Shown here piece after piece: positions 32,160 through 42,959 of a stretch of DNA of 64,000 nt. Within the stretch, counting starts at the first letter, position 1. Each line of letters starts with the position of its first letter. The position numbers and the translations under genes are program-made. The notes under the pieces are model-generated. The model did not search any database. It was not told the DNA's origin and was given only the letters and a program-made list of their open reading frames with translations. Origin of the DNA: Saccharina japonica (taxonomy: Eukaryota; Sar; Phaeophyceae; Laminariales; Laminariaceae); contig MEHQ01003140.1 of assembly GCA_008828725.1 (NCBI GenBank), positions 1 through 64,000 on the forward strand. The letters run 5' to 3'.

Positions 32160-33025
32160 GTACAATAGTGCCGGTCCCTCTATAGTGCCGGTATGCACCA
32201 GCCAGCCAACAATACCGGCACTATAGTGACAACGCGGCACTATTCCGCACACTGTACCCGCACAGGTGAATCCCATCTGTGCCAAGCCATTTCACTGGCA
32301 CTATAGCGGGCAGCCGGTATTACTCAACCGGCACTATAAAGGGACCACTACTCTACCAACCGGTACTATAGAGGGACCACTACTGTACCAACCGGCACTA
32401 TATAGGGACCACTACTGTACCAACCGGCACTAAACAGGGACCACTACTGTACCAACCGGCACTATAGAGGGACCACCACTCTACCAACCGGCACTATAGA
32501 GGGACCACTACTGTACCAAACGGCACTATATAGGGACCACAACTCTACCAACCGGCACTATAGAGGGACCACTACTGTACCAAAGGGCACTATATGGGGA
32601 CCACAAATCTACCAACCGGCACTATATAGGGACCACTACTATACCAACCGGCACTATAGAGGGACCACTACGGTACCAACCGGCACTATAGAGGGACCAC
32701 TACTGTACCAACCGGCAATATAGAGGGACCACTACTGCACCAACCGGCACTATATAGGGACCACAACTCTACCAACCGGCACTATAGAGGGACCACAACT
32801 CTACCAACCGGCACTATAGAGGGACCACTACTGTACCAACCGGCACTATAGAGGGACCACTACTGTACCAACCGGCACAATATAAAAAAATTAAAAAGCA
32901 ACAGCTGTGAGCTCGAGGATTTCGTCGAAGCTCATCTTTGCAATATATAGACCACAACTCTACCAACCGGCACTATAGAGGGACCACTACTGTACCAACC
33001 GGCACTATATAGGGACCACTGCCGA
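32160..33025. repeat. 32-bp satellite grown from the end of a GCCGGT-type element
   Basis: A family G element (32160-32340) is followed by about 17 tandem 32-bp units of the type CCGGCACTATAGAGGGACCA plus CTACTGTACCAA, to 32885. After a 60-bp interruption, two or three more follow (32940-33025). The unit equals the element's terminal GGCACTATA plus a spacer. Confidence 0.9.
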
Positions 33026-33164
33026 CCAACCCACCTTCCATCATCGGTGAAGCCGGCTTCCCTGTACTCTCCGTTATATTCAGCCAAGTCCACGTAAACC
33101 GTATCGCAGGAAGAAGCTAACAGGGGGAACATACGGGTTACGCACACGCCGCGGGGGCAGGGGA

Positions 33165-33194
33165 GAAGGAGAGGGGGGGGGGGGGGGCGGGGGG

Positions 33195-33244
<50 letters not shown>

Positions 33245-33440
33245 GTACTTCATATTCACACATGGCCGTAGTCGTATAACCATAGAGCCTCGCACCCCTA
33301 CGATGCCGGGACGGAGCATGTCGGATTATCACCGACAAGGCAGACATTGCTAGCACCAAGCGCGAAGCGCCGTGAGGTGTTCGGCGAGTCGCAGGAAGGG
33401 TGAGTTGCATCCTACTAAGAACCACCTGTGAGGCGTACTT
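33165..33440 (-). repeat. G tract of about 70 nt joined to a family C repeat
   Basis: A near-continuous G run (33171-33243, with two C interruptions) leads straight into TGTACTTCATATTCACACAT and the family C body with GCGAAGCGCCGTGAGG. It is the longest homopolymer end in the window. Confidence 0.9.
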
Positions 33441-33489
33441 GCATATGTATGACAGCTTCAATGAGTTAAGGGGGCAGGGGAGAGGAAGA

Positions 33490-33740
33490 TGGGGGGGGGG
33501 GTGTACTCATGTCATGCGTGGCCGCAGTCTTTGTTTCTGGGGTGGCAGGGTGTACTACAGTAAAGTCGCGCGCGGCCGTAGTCGTACGAGCCATAGACCC
33601 TCGCATCCCTGGAGTGCCGGGACCGAGCACGTCGGGTTTTCACCGACCAGGCAGGCATTTGGTTGCTTGCACCAAAGCGCGAAGATAAACTTGAGGTGAG
33701 TCGCGTGAGAGGGTGGGTTGCATTCATACTCATAAGCACG
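33490..33740 (-). repeat. Family C repeat, second copy of a pair
   Basis: G10 then TGTACTCATGTCATGCG at 33492. A second entry into the same repeat lies at 33570, and its body continues to about 33700 (CACGTCGGGTTTTCACCGAC). Confidence 0.7.
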
Positions 33741-33914
33741 AAGGCACTGCCAGCTACGCAAGGGAACGGCACAAACGAGCCGTGGTATATCATCCCGTAT
33801 CCCTATCAAAAGCAAGAAAATACTACCAGGAGAAAACATACTATCAAGGGTGGGCTAATGTAGTAAATAGGGGGCCTACGGTACAGTTTTTTATTTATTT
33901 TTGCAAATAAACTC

Positions 33915-33998
33915 AAAAGTCCGACCCACGTGAGATTCGAACTCCAGACATCAACGTTCAGAAGCGTTCGAGGTTACCTCTAGACCATCGGGGCGACC
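33915..33998 (-). mobile_element. tRNA-like module, probable SINE head
   Basis: On the minus strand GGTCGCCCCGATGGTCTAGA fits an A box (TGGTCTAGAGG) and GGAGTTCGAATCTC a B box, spaced as in a tRNA. The acceptor ends do not pair and the anticodon stem is poor. A sister copy lies at 48580-48655. Confidence 0.55.
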
Positions 33999-34520
33999 GA
34001 TACCACTAAAACCTATATATTTACCCATTTTTACGAACAGTATTTGGTCCTACTTACTACGGTCCGCCGTAATACTGTAGTCTATGTTTATGATTATTCT
34101 ATTTTATTGTTTTTATTCCAAGTGCCATATGACAATGTCCAGCGCTTATTCAACCATACCACCCACACACATATAATATACGATTAATAAAATAGTAACT
34201 ATGTAACTATTGTATATAGAGTAATAAACATCCATCCATCGTCGCTCGAAGGCTCGATTGTTTGGAGAAGAAGTAGAGGAAGAACCGTTACCGCAAGAGT
34301 CTGCTCAATAGCATCTAGCTGCCGCAACGTTCCGAGCGATAGACCGTACCGTGGAGTATCTGGCGCACGCGACTCCCAAGTATCCCCACAAAACCTCGAA
34401 GACGTATAATAGATATCGCATATATACAATGATAGCGAATGGTTTGCTATTAATAGTGCAGTCAGTGTCTCTGTTTCCATTACTTGACCCAGAAACAAAT
34501 ACTGGAAGTTGTTGACTCAC

Positions 34521-34712
34521 AGGTGGTGGCCCCTCCACTGTCCACAACTACGGAGGCCCCGGGCGCGATGGTTGGAAACCCTTTAGGGATTTTTACAGCG
34601 GGGGCGTTGGTAAAGGGCGCTAAGGTAGCCTCCGGAGCAATGGTTGGCGTCGGTGACGGACCACTCCCGCCGCCCGCCGCGTTTTTTTCGTAGGAAGGCG
34701 CTGAGGAACACG
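34521..34712 (-). CDS. Possible linker exon of the membrane-protein gene
   Basis: After a good pyrimidine tract (CTGCCTTCCTTTGTCTTTG) and an AG at 34713 or 34701, the minus strand reads GPSPTPTIAPEATLAPFTNA and GASVVVDSGGATT to a GTGAGT donor. The Pro/Thr composition suits an extracellular linker. The plus strand also has an open Pro/Thr reading after CTCACAG, so the strand is not settled. One exon is still missing between this and 37586. Confidence 0.35.
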
Positions 34713-34879
34713 CTATAATCGGCGGCGACGGTGCAGATCAAAGACAAAGGAAGGCAGAACGACACGAGATAGATGCAGAACATACGGTAGTATGCGTGGT
34801 TAACCAGTTCTCGGTGCTTTGGAAAAAAATGGAAATGAATGACGAAAACACATGACAGTTTGCTACGGCTGTAAATGAG

Positions 34880-35560
34880 CCATGCCTTGTTGGCTGGACT
34901 CGAATTAAAAGCTAGTTATTATTTGGGTGGAGAAGTGAGACAACTAAGTATGGCATGACTTATTGGCTGGACTTGACTTAAAGCTAGTTCTTAGTTAGGT
35001 GGCGAAGTAAGCCAACTAAGTATGGCATGCTTTATTGGCTGGACTTGACTATAGCTACAGTAGTTATCACTTTGGGTGGCGAAGCAAGCCAATTAAGTAA
35101 GGCATGCCTCGCCGGGAGTTCACTATGGCTAGTTATTGGTTGGGTGGAGAAGTGAGACAACTAAGTATGGCATGGCTTATTGGCTGGACTTGACTTAAAG
35201 CTAGTTATTAGTTGGGTGACGAAGTAAGCCACCCAGGTATGACATGCTTTATTATTGGCTGGACTTGACTTGAAGCTAGCTATTAGTTGGGTGGATAAGT
35301 AAGCCGATTAAGTAAGGTATACCTTGCCTGGACTTGACTATAGCTAGTTATTACAGTAGTTCGGTGGCGAAGTACGCCAACTAAGTAAACGGCATGCCTT
35401 GGCTGTACTTGACTTAAAGCTAGTTATTAGTTGGGTGCCAACTAAGTAAGCCAACAAAGTAAGGCATGCCTTGGCCGGACTTGACTTTAAGCTAGTTATT
35501 AGTTGGGTGGCGAAGTAAGCCAACTAAGTGAGGCATGCCTTGACCGGACTTGATCGACTA
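34880..35560. repeat. About 70-bp tandem array
   Basis: About nine units containing GGCATGCCTTATTGGCTGG, ACTTGACTTAAAGCTAGT and GGGTGGCGAAGTAAGCCAAC, with variable deletions. It runs directly into a family B element. Confidence 0.9.
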
Positions 35561-35566
35561 TGGACG

Positions 35567-35850
35567 CATGGTACGATAGAGGTGCACCTGCGTACAGGCC
35601 ATGTTTTTGCCTTCTGAGGGCGGTCACTTGAGGAGCTCTATTGCCTCTATACCTGCAGTAGTCAAAAACTGATTTTGGACGAAAGCTAAAGGGCTACCCG
35701 ATCGGACAATCCTATACGAAGTACAATAAACAGACATCGCAACACCATAATCAAAGTCCGACTATTCGGGGTAAAGGAGCCCGAACATCCACAAAACGTT
35801 TCCGCCAAAAAAAGGTATACCTTCATCGTACCACGCGCCTTAAGTCGCTG
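35567..35850. mobile_element. Family B TIR element
   Basis: Left end CATGGTACGATAGAGGTGCA and right end TACCTTCATCGTACCACGCG are inverted. The interior matches other copies (TTGACTATGG... and AAAGTCCGACTATTCGGGG). 35850-36060 shows nothing assigned. Confidence 0.6.
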
Positions 35851-36194
35851 ACAAGTCACTAGTTGGATGGAGAGCTACTGTAAGCCAACTAATGACTTAT
35901 TCATGTTTGACTAAAAATCACAGATTGAGCCACAGAGAAACGTACCAAGTCAGATACAAATCTTCAGAACTCCGCGAATCACCCCACGCAACCAAGTGCA
36001 ATACATAACCGACCCAGGCTGTTCACGGGTAGAGTCAAAACCTCGCCGGCCAGGTCGGGTTGGGTTGGGTAATTAGTGGGCAAAACCGATGGGCATACAT
36101 TTCAGGGCTGTTACCCATCCACGATTAGGGTTAAACCTCGCGGGTCAGGTTGGGTTGGATCGGTTATGGGTGACCCGACTCGACCCGTAAGAGC

Positions 36195-36680
36195 TTGAAG
36201 ACCTCTTGACTCGACCCGACCCGACCCGACCCGACCCGACCCGACCCGACCCGACCCGACCCGACCCGACCCGACCCGACCGGACCCGACCCGACCCGAC
36301 CCGACCCGACCCGACCCGACCCGACCCGACCCGACCCAACCCGACCCGACGAGACCATACCAGACCCTACCCGATCCGACTAACCCCGAACCGGTCCCAC
36401 CCGATCCGGCCAACCCCGACCTGGCCCAACCCGACCCGANTCGGGTCGGGTTGGGCCAGGTCGGGGTTGGCCGGATCGGGTGGGACCGGTTCGGGGTTAG
36501 TCGGATCGGGTAGGGTCTGGTATGGTCTCGTCGGGTCGGGTTGGGTCGGGTCGGGTCGGGTCGGGTCGGGTCGGGTCGGGTCGGGTCGGGTCGGGTCCGG
36601 TCGGGTCGGGTCGGGTCGGGTCGGGTCGGGTCGGGTCGGGTCGGGTCGGGTCGGGTCGGGTCGGGTCGAGTCGGGGGGGG
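36195..36680. repeat. Pentanucleotide palindrome (ACCCG then CGGGT) around an N
   Basis: About 27 units of ACCCG (36205-36345) and a 90-bp non-repetitive segment are mirrored almost exactly after an N at 36440. The mirror symmetry is centred on the N. Open frames here on both strands come from the repeat. Confidence 0.95.
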
Positions 36681-36684
36681 GGTG

Positions 36685-37215
36685 TACTCATGTCGTGCAC
36701 GGCCGTAGTCGTATGACCATTGTACTCGATATTCACGCATGGTCGTACTATAGTCGTACGAACAATACATGGTGCCAACAAAAAAATGTTCCAATTTTAT
36801 TTTTTTCACGGAAGACTCACCCCTCGGTAGGGGTATCACTTGATGATAGTATAGGTTAGGACAGTTTTTCACTGGTATATTTTCTTTAGGATTCCCCGCA
36901 GTAGGTCCTATGCAAAAAGCTATACAGTCGGGGGGGGTGTACTCATGTCGTGCACGGCCGTAGTCGTATGACCATTGTACTCGATATTCACGCATGGTCG
37001 TACTATAGTCGTACGAACAATAAATGGTGCCAACAAAAAAATGTTCCAATTTTATTTTTTTCACGGAAGACTCACCCCTCGGTAGGGGTATCACTTGATT
37101 ATAGTATAGGCTCCACACTTTCTGGCCGGCCGGTTATGGTAAAGTTAGGTTAGGACAGTTTTTCACTGGTATATTTTCTTTAGGATTCCCCGCAGTAGGT
37201 CCTATGCAAAAAGCT
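36685..37215. repeat. 253-bp direct duplication with family C ends
   Basis: Two copies, starting at the TACTCATGTCGTGCACGG near 36687 and 36939. Each contains CATGGTGCCAACAAAAAAAT or the same with one change, and GAAGACTCACCCCTCGG. The second copy carries a short extra segment at 37109-37150. Confidence 0.85.
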
Positions 37216-37264
37216 ATACAGTCGGGTGCCGCGAACAACCTTTCTCCGAAGTAGTGATTCAGCC

Positions 37265-37515
37265 GTCACCCCTAAAAGGCATTTGGTCGGAAAATAAGCC
37301 GCCACCCCTATAAGGAGCTCAGAAAATAAGCCGCCACCCCCGGAAGGAGCTCAGAAAATAAGCCGCCACCCCTACAAGGAGCTCAGAAAATAAGCCGCCA
37401 CCCCCAAAAGGAGCTCAGACAATAAGCCGCCACCCCTAAAAGGCGCTCAGAAAATAAGCCGCCACCCCCAAAAAAGCTCAGTAAATAAGCCGCCCCCCTC
37501 TAAAAGGCATTTGCT
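37265..37515. repeat. 33-bp tandem array
   Basis: About seven units of AATAAGCCGCCACCCCTA plus AAGGAGCTCAGAA. It sits just beyond the possible exon at 37586-37791. Confidence 0.9.
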
Positions 37516-37585
37516 CGGAAATGAAAATCGGGGGGTAGCCCCCCTAGCGTGGTACCGGTCTCCCCCCGTCATATGTACGACTCAC

Positions 37586-37791
37586 CAGATATCCAGGGAA
37601 AGTGTCAACGGTCGTCGCCTGGATCACCCACGCGCCCCCCCCCGCACAGGCCGCCAGACTCCTGTCCCCGCCCCCCGGAGAAAAAAGGCCACCTTTTGTG
37701 TGACTACTGCCATCATCACCATCATCGCCGCTTGAAAGAGGAGGGCGCGGCCATTCCGGTGTGATGGCAGACACCATCCTTAGGTTCGTTC
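37586..37791 (-). CDS. Possible exon following the YW-motif exon
   Basis: Acceptor CTATTGGCCAG, donor CTG|GTGAGTCG. The minus strand reads TNLRMVSAITPEWPRPPLSS, an Asp/Gly stretch, and GAWVIQATTVDTFPGYL. It begins with two bases that complete the codon left by the donor at 40890, so the two join in frame. Its end is phase 0, while the candidate at 34712 needs phase 1, so another exon would be required between them. Confidence 0.45.
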
Positions 37792-37914
37792 CTGGCCAAT
37801 AGTAAGCAGTGTTACGTACTACGTCGTTTGTGCTAAGCATCGTTTGTGTGAAAAGAAACGAAACAAATAAAATAGATTTGCGATAAATTGATTGATGGAC
37901 GTAGTGCACACGCG

Positions 37915-38765
37915 CGAGGGGGGGGGGGTGGGGCATACTCATGGAATGCTTGGTCGTAGTCGTATGACCACAGACCCTCGCACCCCTTTCGAGACGGAGG
38001 GTGTACTCATGTCGTGCACGGCCGTAGTTGTTTGGCCATAGAACCTCGCATCCCTACAATGCCGGGACGGGGCATGTTGGGTTTCACCGACCAGGCAGAT
38101 ATTGCGTGCACCAAGCGCGAAGCGCCGTGAGATATTGGGCGAGTCGCATGAAGAGTGGGCTGCATCCTGCTAAGAACCGCCTGTGAGGCGGACTCGCGTA
38201 TGAACGACAGCCTCCAATGAATTGGTTTGACTTCCGGTGTGGCCACTTCCAGAGACAGCAATGGGTAATACATTGTATCTACGTCGTGGGTGCCTTACCA
38301 TATACGCACTTCGTGATACGACCACCCCCCTTGTGCGGGGGGAGGGGGCTTGACTTCATTTTCATGCATGGTCGTAGTCGTATGACCATAGACCCTCGCA
38401 TCCCTGTAATGCCGGGACGGAGCACGTTGGGTTTTCACCAACCAGGCAGACATTGGTTGCACCAAGCGCGAAGCGCCGTGAGGTATTGGGCGAGTCGTAT
38501 GAAGAGTGAGCTACACCCTGCTAAGAACCGCATGTGAGGCGGCCTTGCATATGGACGACAGCCTTCAATGTATTGAATTAATTTCAGGTGTGGCCACTTC
38601 CAGAGACAGCAATGGGTATTACAATTCATCTGTCTCGTGGATGCCTTACCATGCACACAACTACGTGATACCATCACCCCCCTTGTGCGGGGGTATACTC
38701 TTGTCATACATGATCGTAGTCACATGACCATAGACCCTCGCATCCCTATATACAATGCCGAGGGG
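37915..38765. repeat. Two family C repeats in tandem
   Basis: Full-length copies at about 37920-38335 and 38340-38700, each with GCGCGAAGCGCCGTGAG, CCAGAGACAGCAATGGGTA and a CACCCCCCTTGTGCGGGG end. A third start follows at 38700 and stops at a G run of about 19 (38763-38779). Confidence 0.85.
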
Positions 38766-38814
38766 GGGGGGGGGGGGGGTCCCCATTGTTTGTTGCCTTT
38801 GTTAGAAAAAAAAA

Positions 38815-38973
38815 AAAAAAGCGCTTTTCATTGGTCAACACACGCACCAGCACCAAAGATTAGGATCTTGGGGCATAATATTTGGTGCTGGTGCGTGTGT
38901 TGACCAATGAAAAGCGAATTTGAATTTTACTTTTTCCAAATTGAATTTATTTAATACTCGTTAATTCGGGCCC
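38815..38973. mobile_element. Family D hairpin, left-truncated
   Basis: Carries the CGCACCAGCACCAAAG palindrome and the right end TTAATTCGGGCCC. The left outer arm is replaced by an A run after TTAG. Confidence 0.75.
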
Positions 38974-39049
38974 TAACCTAAAGCCGTCTGGTCTTTCCTT
39001 CTTGTTATATCCTTTATTTAGCCCACGGGACTGTTCATCAGGTATATAG

Positions 39050-39380
39050 CGGCTTTGGTTTTCCTCGAGAGGCAGTTTTTTGGAGGGGGGGGGGGTATAG
39101 AGCGCTTCGAGTGACTACCCCCAGATAAAAAACATGGTGCACCTCTACCGCATGCCCCTACGTATCAATATACTGGAGTGCCCCTATCAGCTCTCCAGTT
39201 TCTTCCCTCTCCTTCCATTTTGTTATTTTGATTATTGCGTGTTGCCATCCAACAAATGTGCAGCACATATGTGAGCTTCAACTTTGACCACTCAGAAACA
39301 TCCCCTCTACCCCGAAAGAAGAAAGCCGAGGGGAATCCAAACAAAAACGGAAACCTATACGTGCGAAGCCTTACTCTCGC
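39050..39380. repeat. Partial family B end and a GAGCTTCAAC-type repeat
   Basis: 39100-39165 resembles a B end (AACATGGTGCACCTCTACCG). 39235-39350 carries GAGCTTCAACTTTGACCACT and AAAGAAGAAAGCCGAGG, a block seen reversed at 56560-56660 and again at 60480-60590 and 62060-62170. Confidence 0.55.
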
Positions 39381-39383
39381 TTC

Positions 39384-39946
39384 CGACGCGTGCTATCATA
39401 CGATAGAGAGAGGTGTATGGGTATACCATTTGTTTTTGGCTGAAATGTCTTCTGATTGATCGGGGGGCTCCTTATGACGCTAGAGGTAGTAGGTATACCG
39501 TTTTTTTTTGGCTGAACTGTTTCCTGATTGATCGAGCGAGCTCCTTCGCACAAACTCGTCGGCAAATCACAGCCGTTTTGCGTCGCAATATGTTTCATTG
39601 TACAGTCAGCCCATGGGATTGTCCCTCGGGTACATATAGCACATCTAGTTTCCTCCAAAATCAGTTTTTGGATGAGAAACAGAGCTCCTTAAGGGCCCGT
39701 TTTAACGAAGAAAAAAAAATCAATTTGGAAAAAAAAAATTCCAATCCGGTTTTCATTGGTCAACACGCGCACCAGCACCAAAGATTAGGATCTTGGGGGG
39801 TGCTGGTGCGTGTGTTGACCAATGAAAAGCGAATTTTTATTTTTATTTTTCCAAATTGAAATTATTTTATACTCGTTAATATGGGCCCTAAGTGACGCGA
39901 GAAGCCTCAGAAAATACATGGTTCACCTCTACCCTCGAGCAAGCGT
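39384..39946. mobile_element. Family B element carrying a nested family D element
   Basis: B-like ends at 39384 and 39946. A family D hairpin at 39693-39888 is flanked by TAA on both sides (39690-39692 and 39889-39891). The insertion point in B differs from that at 5429. Between 39950 and 40600 I see GAGCTTCAAC-type fragments but no gene. Confidence 0.65.
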
Positions 39947-40609
39947 TTTCTGTGCCGAACTCCTGCTTAGCCTCTATCTATATCTATGAAATACTTCGAT
40001 GCTTTCCTTACTATCATTGCGGTTACCATCCGACATTGCGCACTACTACTACTGCTGTAGCTTCAACGGTGGATGACCACTCATAAAACAGTGCCTGGCA
40101 GATGAAGAGCACCCAGGGAGACCCAAAGCAGAAAAAAAGGAAACCTATACATATGCACGAAGGCTAACCATACCTCTCATTTCAACACTCTTTTTTTTAT
40201 TGCTGTGGACCGAAGCTCCATGAGTAGGGTGAGACGACGTTCACCGTCACAGGCTGAAGATATTTTATTTAAATTGTTTAGGGGATTAGAGTTCCTCACG
40301 AGCTGACCGGACGAGAGATTGCCGGGTTCAACGTTGAGTAGGCGTTGATTCATTGCTGTCTACCCCCCTATGCAGAACCACAGTCGTAATGGAAATCTAG
40401 CCGGATGAAGATCGAGAGATCACCATGAACGCGCGTCTGAAGGGGTAAGGATTTTCATTAGATTCTTGCCTATAAGGATTGGGACCGAGATCTGTCATGC
40501 GCTTTTCGGTCGCAAGAAGAAGAAGAAGAAGTTACAGTAGTTGCTTTTGCCATACGCACGACAATGTCCCAGCATGATGATGAGCTTCAACGTTTCTTCA
40601 CTCATAAAC

Positions 40610-40868
40610 AAACGACGCATACAACGATAGAGGTACACCATGTTTTTTTTCGGAGCTTCCTCACTTGAAAACCTCCATACCTATAACCGAAAACATGATT
40701 TTGGAGAAAAAGAAGAGTGCTGCCGGATGCGAAATCTCATGACCGAAGTATCCTCTGAAACATTTTTTCGTCACAAAAATGAAAGTCCGACGAATTTGGG
40801 TTATGGAGCCCGATCGTTCAGAAAACGATTCAGCCAAAAAGTGCTACCTCTACCGTAGCACGCGTCAA
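40610..40868. mobile_element. Family B TIR element next to an exon candidate
   Basis: GACGCATACAACGATAGAGG at the left and CTCTACCGTAGCACGCGTC at the right. It ends 22 bp from the donor of the minus-strand exon candidate at 40890. Confidence 0.75.
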
Positions 40869-40889
40869 ACATCCCAACTATGTTTTCAC

Positions 40890-41171
40890 CTTGGCCAATA
40901 AGAACCCGTCGACGCTGGGCAACGGGCGCCGAGTCGGTCCAGTACATCACAGCGCTGCCGTCGGCGACCTTGTTAAACACCGCCCTCCCCCCCCGCAGGA
41001 CTCGTCCGTTCTCTTGGTAAATCCCATCAAGGTCAAGGGGCGCAGCAGCCGATGCCGATGTCTTCTTCGCCTCAGAATTTCCGGGAGTGCCAGCCCCGGT
41101 GGAGGCGGTGGAAGGGGGGGGGGTGGGTAAGCCCGAGCCGGTGACGACTACCGAAGCGCACATAGACTCCA
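40890..41171 (-). CDS. Possible exon with NG-R-V/YW motif
   Basis: The minus strand reads a Thr/Pro/Ser linker (SGLPTPPPSTASTGAG), then PLDLDGIYQENGRVLRGGRA, VFNKVADGSAVMYWTDSAP and RRRVLIGQ, ending at GTGAAA. The pattern NGR-x-VF...GSAVMYW...LIG resembles a small motif common in stramenopile and other protist proteins (G-Y...NGRPVY...LYYW...W-IG), known to me only as an uncharacterised repeat. A long T/C-rich tract precedes the AG at 41172. It may be an upstream exon of the membrane-protein gene or belong to another minus-strand gene. Confidence 0.5.
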
Positions 41172-41224
41172 CTTCCATACGAGTGCACAGAGCAGAAAAT
41201 AGAGAGGGAAAGGGGGGGGGGAGG

Positions 41225-41770
41225 GAATATAGCGCGCGCGTGGCGTGGGGGGGGGCGTACTCATTTTTTTGCTTGCCTTAGTCAGTTGACCATTGACCAC
41301 GCATACCTTTCGAGACGGAGCAGCGCGCGCGGGGGGAAGTCTTTGTCATGCATGGCCGTAGTCGTATGTATGTCCATAGAAACTTGCATCCCTACAATGC
41401 CGGGACGGAGCCTGGGTTGGGGGTGTACTCGATATTCATGCACGGCTGTAGTCGTATGACCATAGACCCTCGCATCCTTACAATGCCGGGACGGAGCATG
41501 TTGGGTTTTCACTAACCAGGCAGCCACTGCTTGCACCAAGCGCGAAGCGCCGTGAGGTGTTGGGCGAGTTGCATGAAGGGTGAGCTGCATCCTACCATTA
41601 ATAAGAACAGCTTGTGAGGCGAACTTTCTTGCATATGGACGACAGCCTCCAATGAATTGGTTTGATTTCTAGTGTGGCCACTTCCTGAAATAATAATGGG
41701 TGTACGATGTAACTGCTTCGTGGGTGCCTTACCATATACACACAATTACGTGATACGATCATTCCCCTCG
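41225..41770 (-). repeat. G-tract repeats, two kinds
   Basis: 41240-41320 holds the GCCTTAGTCAGTTGACCATT type next to G-rich sequence. 41340-41770 holds a nearly full family C copy ending in TGATACGATCATTCCCC. Its opening section is duplicated (41345 and 41425). Confidence 0.8.
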
Positions 41771-41904
41771 TACGGAGTCAAGATTCTCCACCCCGCACAA
41801 ATAGTCTAACAAGACCGCCAGCCTTGGTAACCGCCAAAGCCCCCCAACAAAAAACGGTACCCTAGTTGTCTAGTTACGCAGTGAGAGGCATGTTTCACAT
41901 CACG

Positions 41905-42060
41905 CTTGTGGAGGGGGGGAGGGGGGGGGCGTACTCGTTGTCATGTAGGGCCGTAGTCGTATGAGCATAGACTCTCGCATCCCTACAATGCCGCGACGGA
42001 GCACGTTGGGTTTTCACCGACCAGGCAGAGAGGACAGGGGGGGCGGGTGTACGCATTGTC
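41905..42060 (-). repeat. Short family C fragments
   Basis: G-rich run then GCGTACTCGTTGTCATGTAG and the CATAGACTCTCGCATCCC block, followed by another G-rich end at 42037. Confidence 0.7.
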
Positions 42061-42104
42061 GTGTATGACCGTAGTCGTATGCATGAGCATATAATCTCGA
42101 ATCT

Positions 42105-42900
42105 ATGGACGCTTCCACTATACCTCTATGGAAGGTTCCACTACGTACCTCCATGGAAAAAAAGCTTCTACCACTGTTTCCATGGAATATCCTACCTGCT
42201 CTTATGGAAGCTTCCACCACCTCTGCTGCTTCTATGTAAGCTTCCACCCGTATTTTCATGGAAGCTTCCACTCGTTCAATGGGAGATTCCACTACCTCCA
42301 TGGATTAAGCTTTCACTATACTTCCATGGAAGCTTCCACTACTTATATGGCAGCTTGCACTACCTCCATGGACTAAGCTTCCACTACATTCATATAAGCT
42401 TCCGCTACTTCCATGGAAGCTTCCACTCCCTCTGCTACACCCTTGGAAGCTTCCACTCTTCCATGTTAGCTTCCGCTACTTCCATGGAAGATTTCACTAC
42501 TTCTATAGAAGCTTCCACTGCTTCCATGGGAGCTTTCATCACTTCCTCCATCGAAGTTTCCCCTACTTCCATCGAAGATTCAACTGCTTCCATGGGGGAT
42601 TTTCACTCGTACTTCCATGGAGGCATTCACTAATTCTACGGACTTGAGCTTCCATTACCTCTGGACTAAACTTCCACTACGGACTTTTTCCTTGGAAGCT
42701 CCCATCGACGACCTTCCATGGAAGCTTCCACTACGCGCATGGAAGCTCATCCTCTACTACGATATTCTTGGAACTTTCCACTACTTTCGTAGAAGCTCCC
42801 CTTGCGTCCGTGGAAGCTTGTATTACTTCCATGGAAGCTTTCATTACTTTCCTGGAAGTTTCCTAGAAGTAGAAAGCTTCCATCTACATCACCGAAACAG
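42105..42900. repeat. Minisatellite built on CCATGG and AAGCTT palindromes
   Basis: About 30 irregular units of the type CTTCCACTACTTCCATGGAA. TCCATGGA and GGAAGCTTCC alternate, so each unit is nearly self-complementary. Both strands read as Ser/Phe/His-rich nonsense. Confidence 0.9.
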
Positions 42901-42959
42901 CGAGACAATGTAGGAGACCCGTGGACAACCAACCGCTACTGCTGTGCTGTACATATACC

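Noticed and set aside
32330-33025. CRISPR-like array of 32-bp units
   Set aside because: Units are contiguous with no unique spacers, and the genome is eukaryotic.
34583-34783. Apparent signal peptide MFCIYLVSFCLPLSLIC on the minus strand
   Set aside because: The hydrophobic codons come from a T/C-rich pyrimidine tract before an acceptor. The Pro/Thr linker in another frame is the better exon reading.
36111-37118. Long frames of GSGRV or DPTRP repeats
   Set aside because: They are translations of the ACCCG/CGGGT pentanucleotide on both strands.
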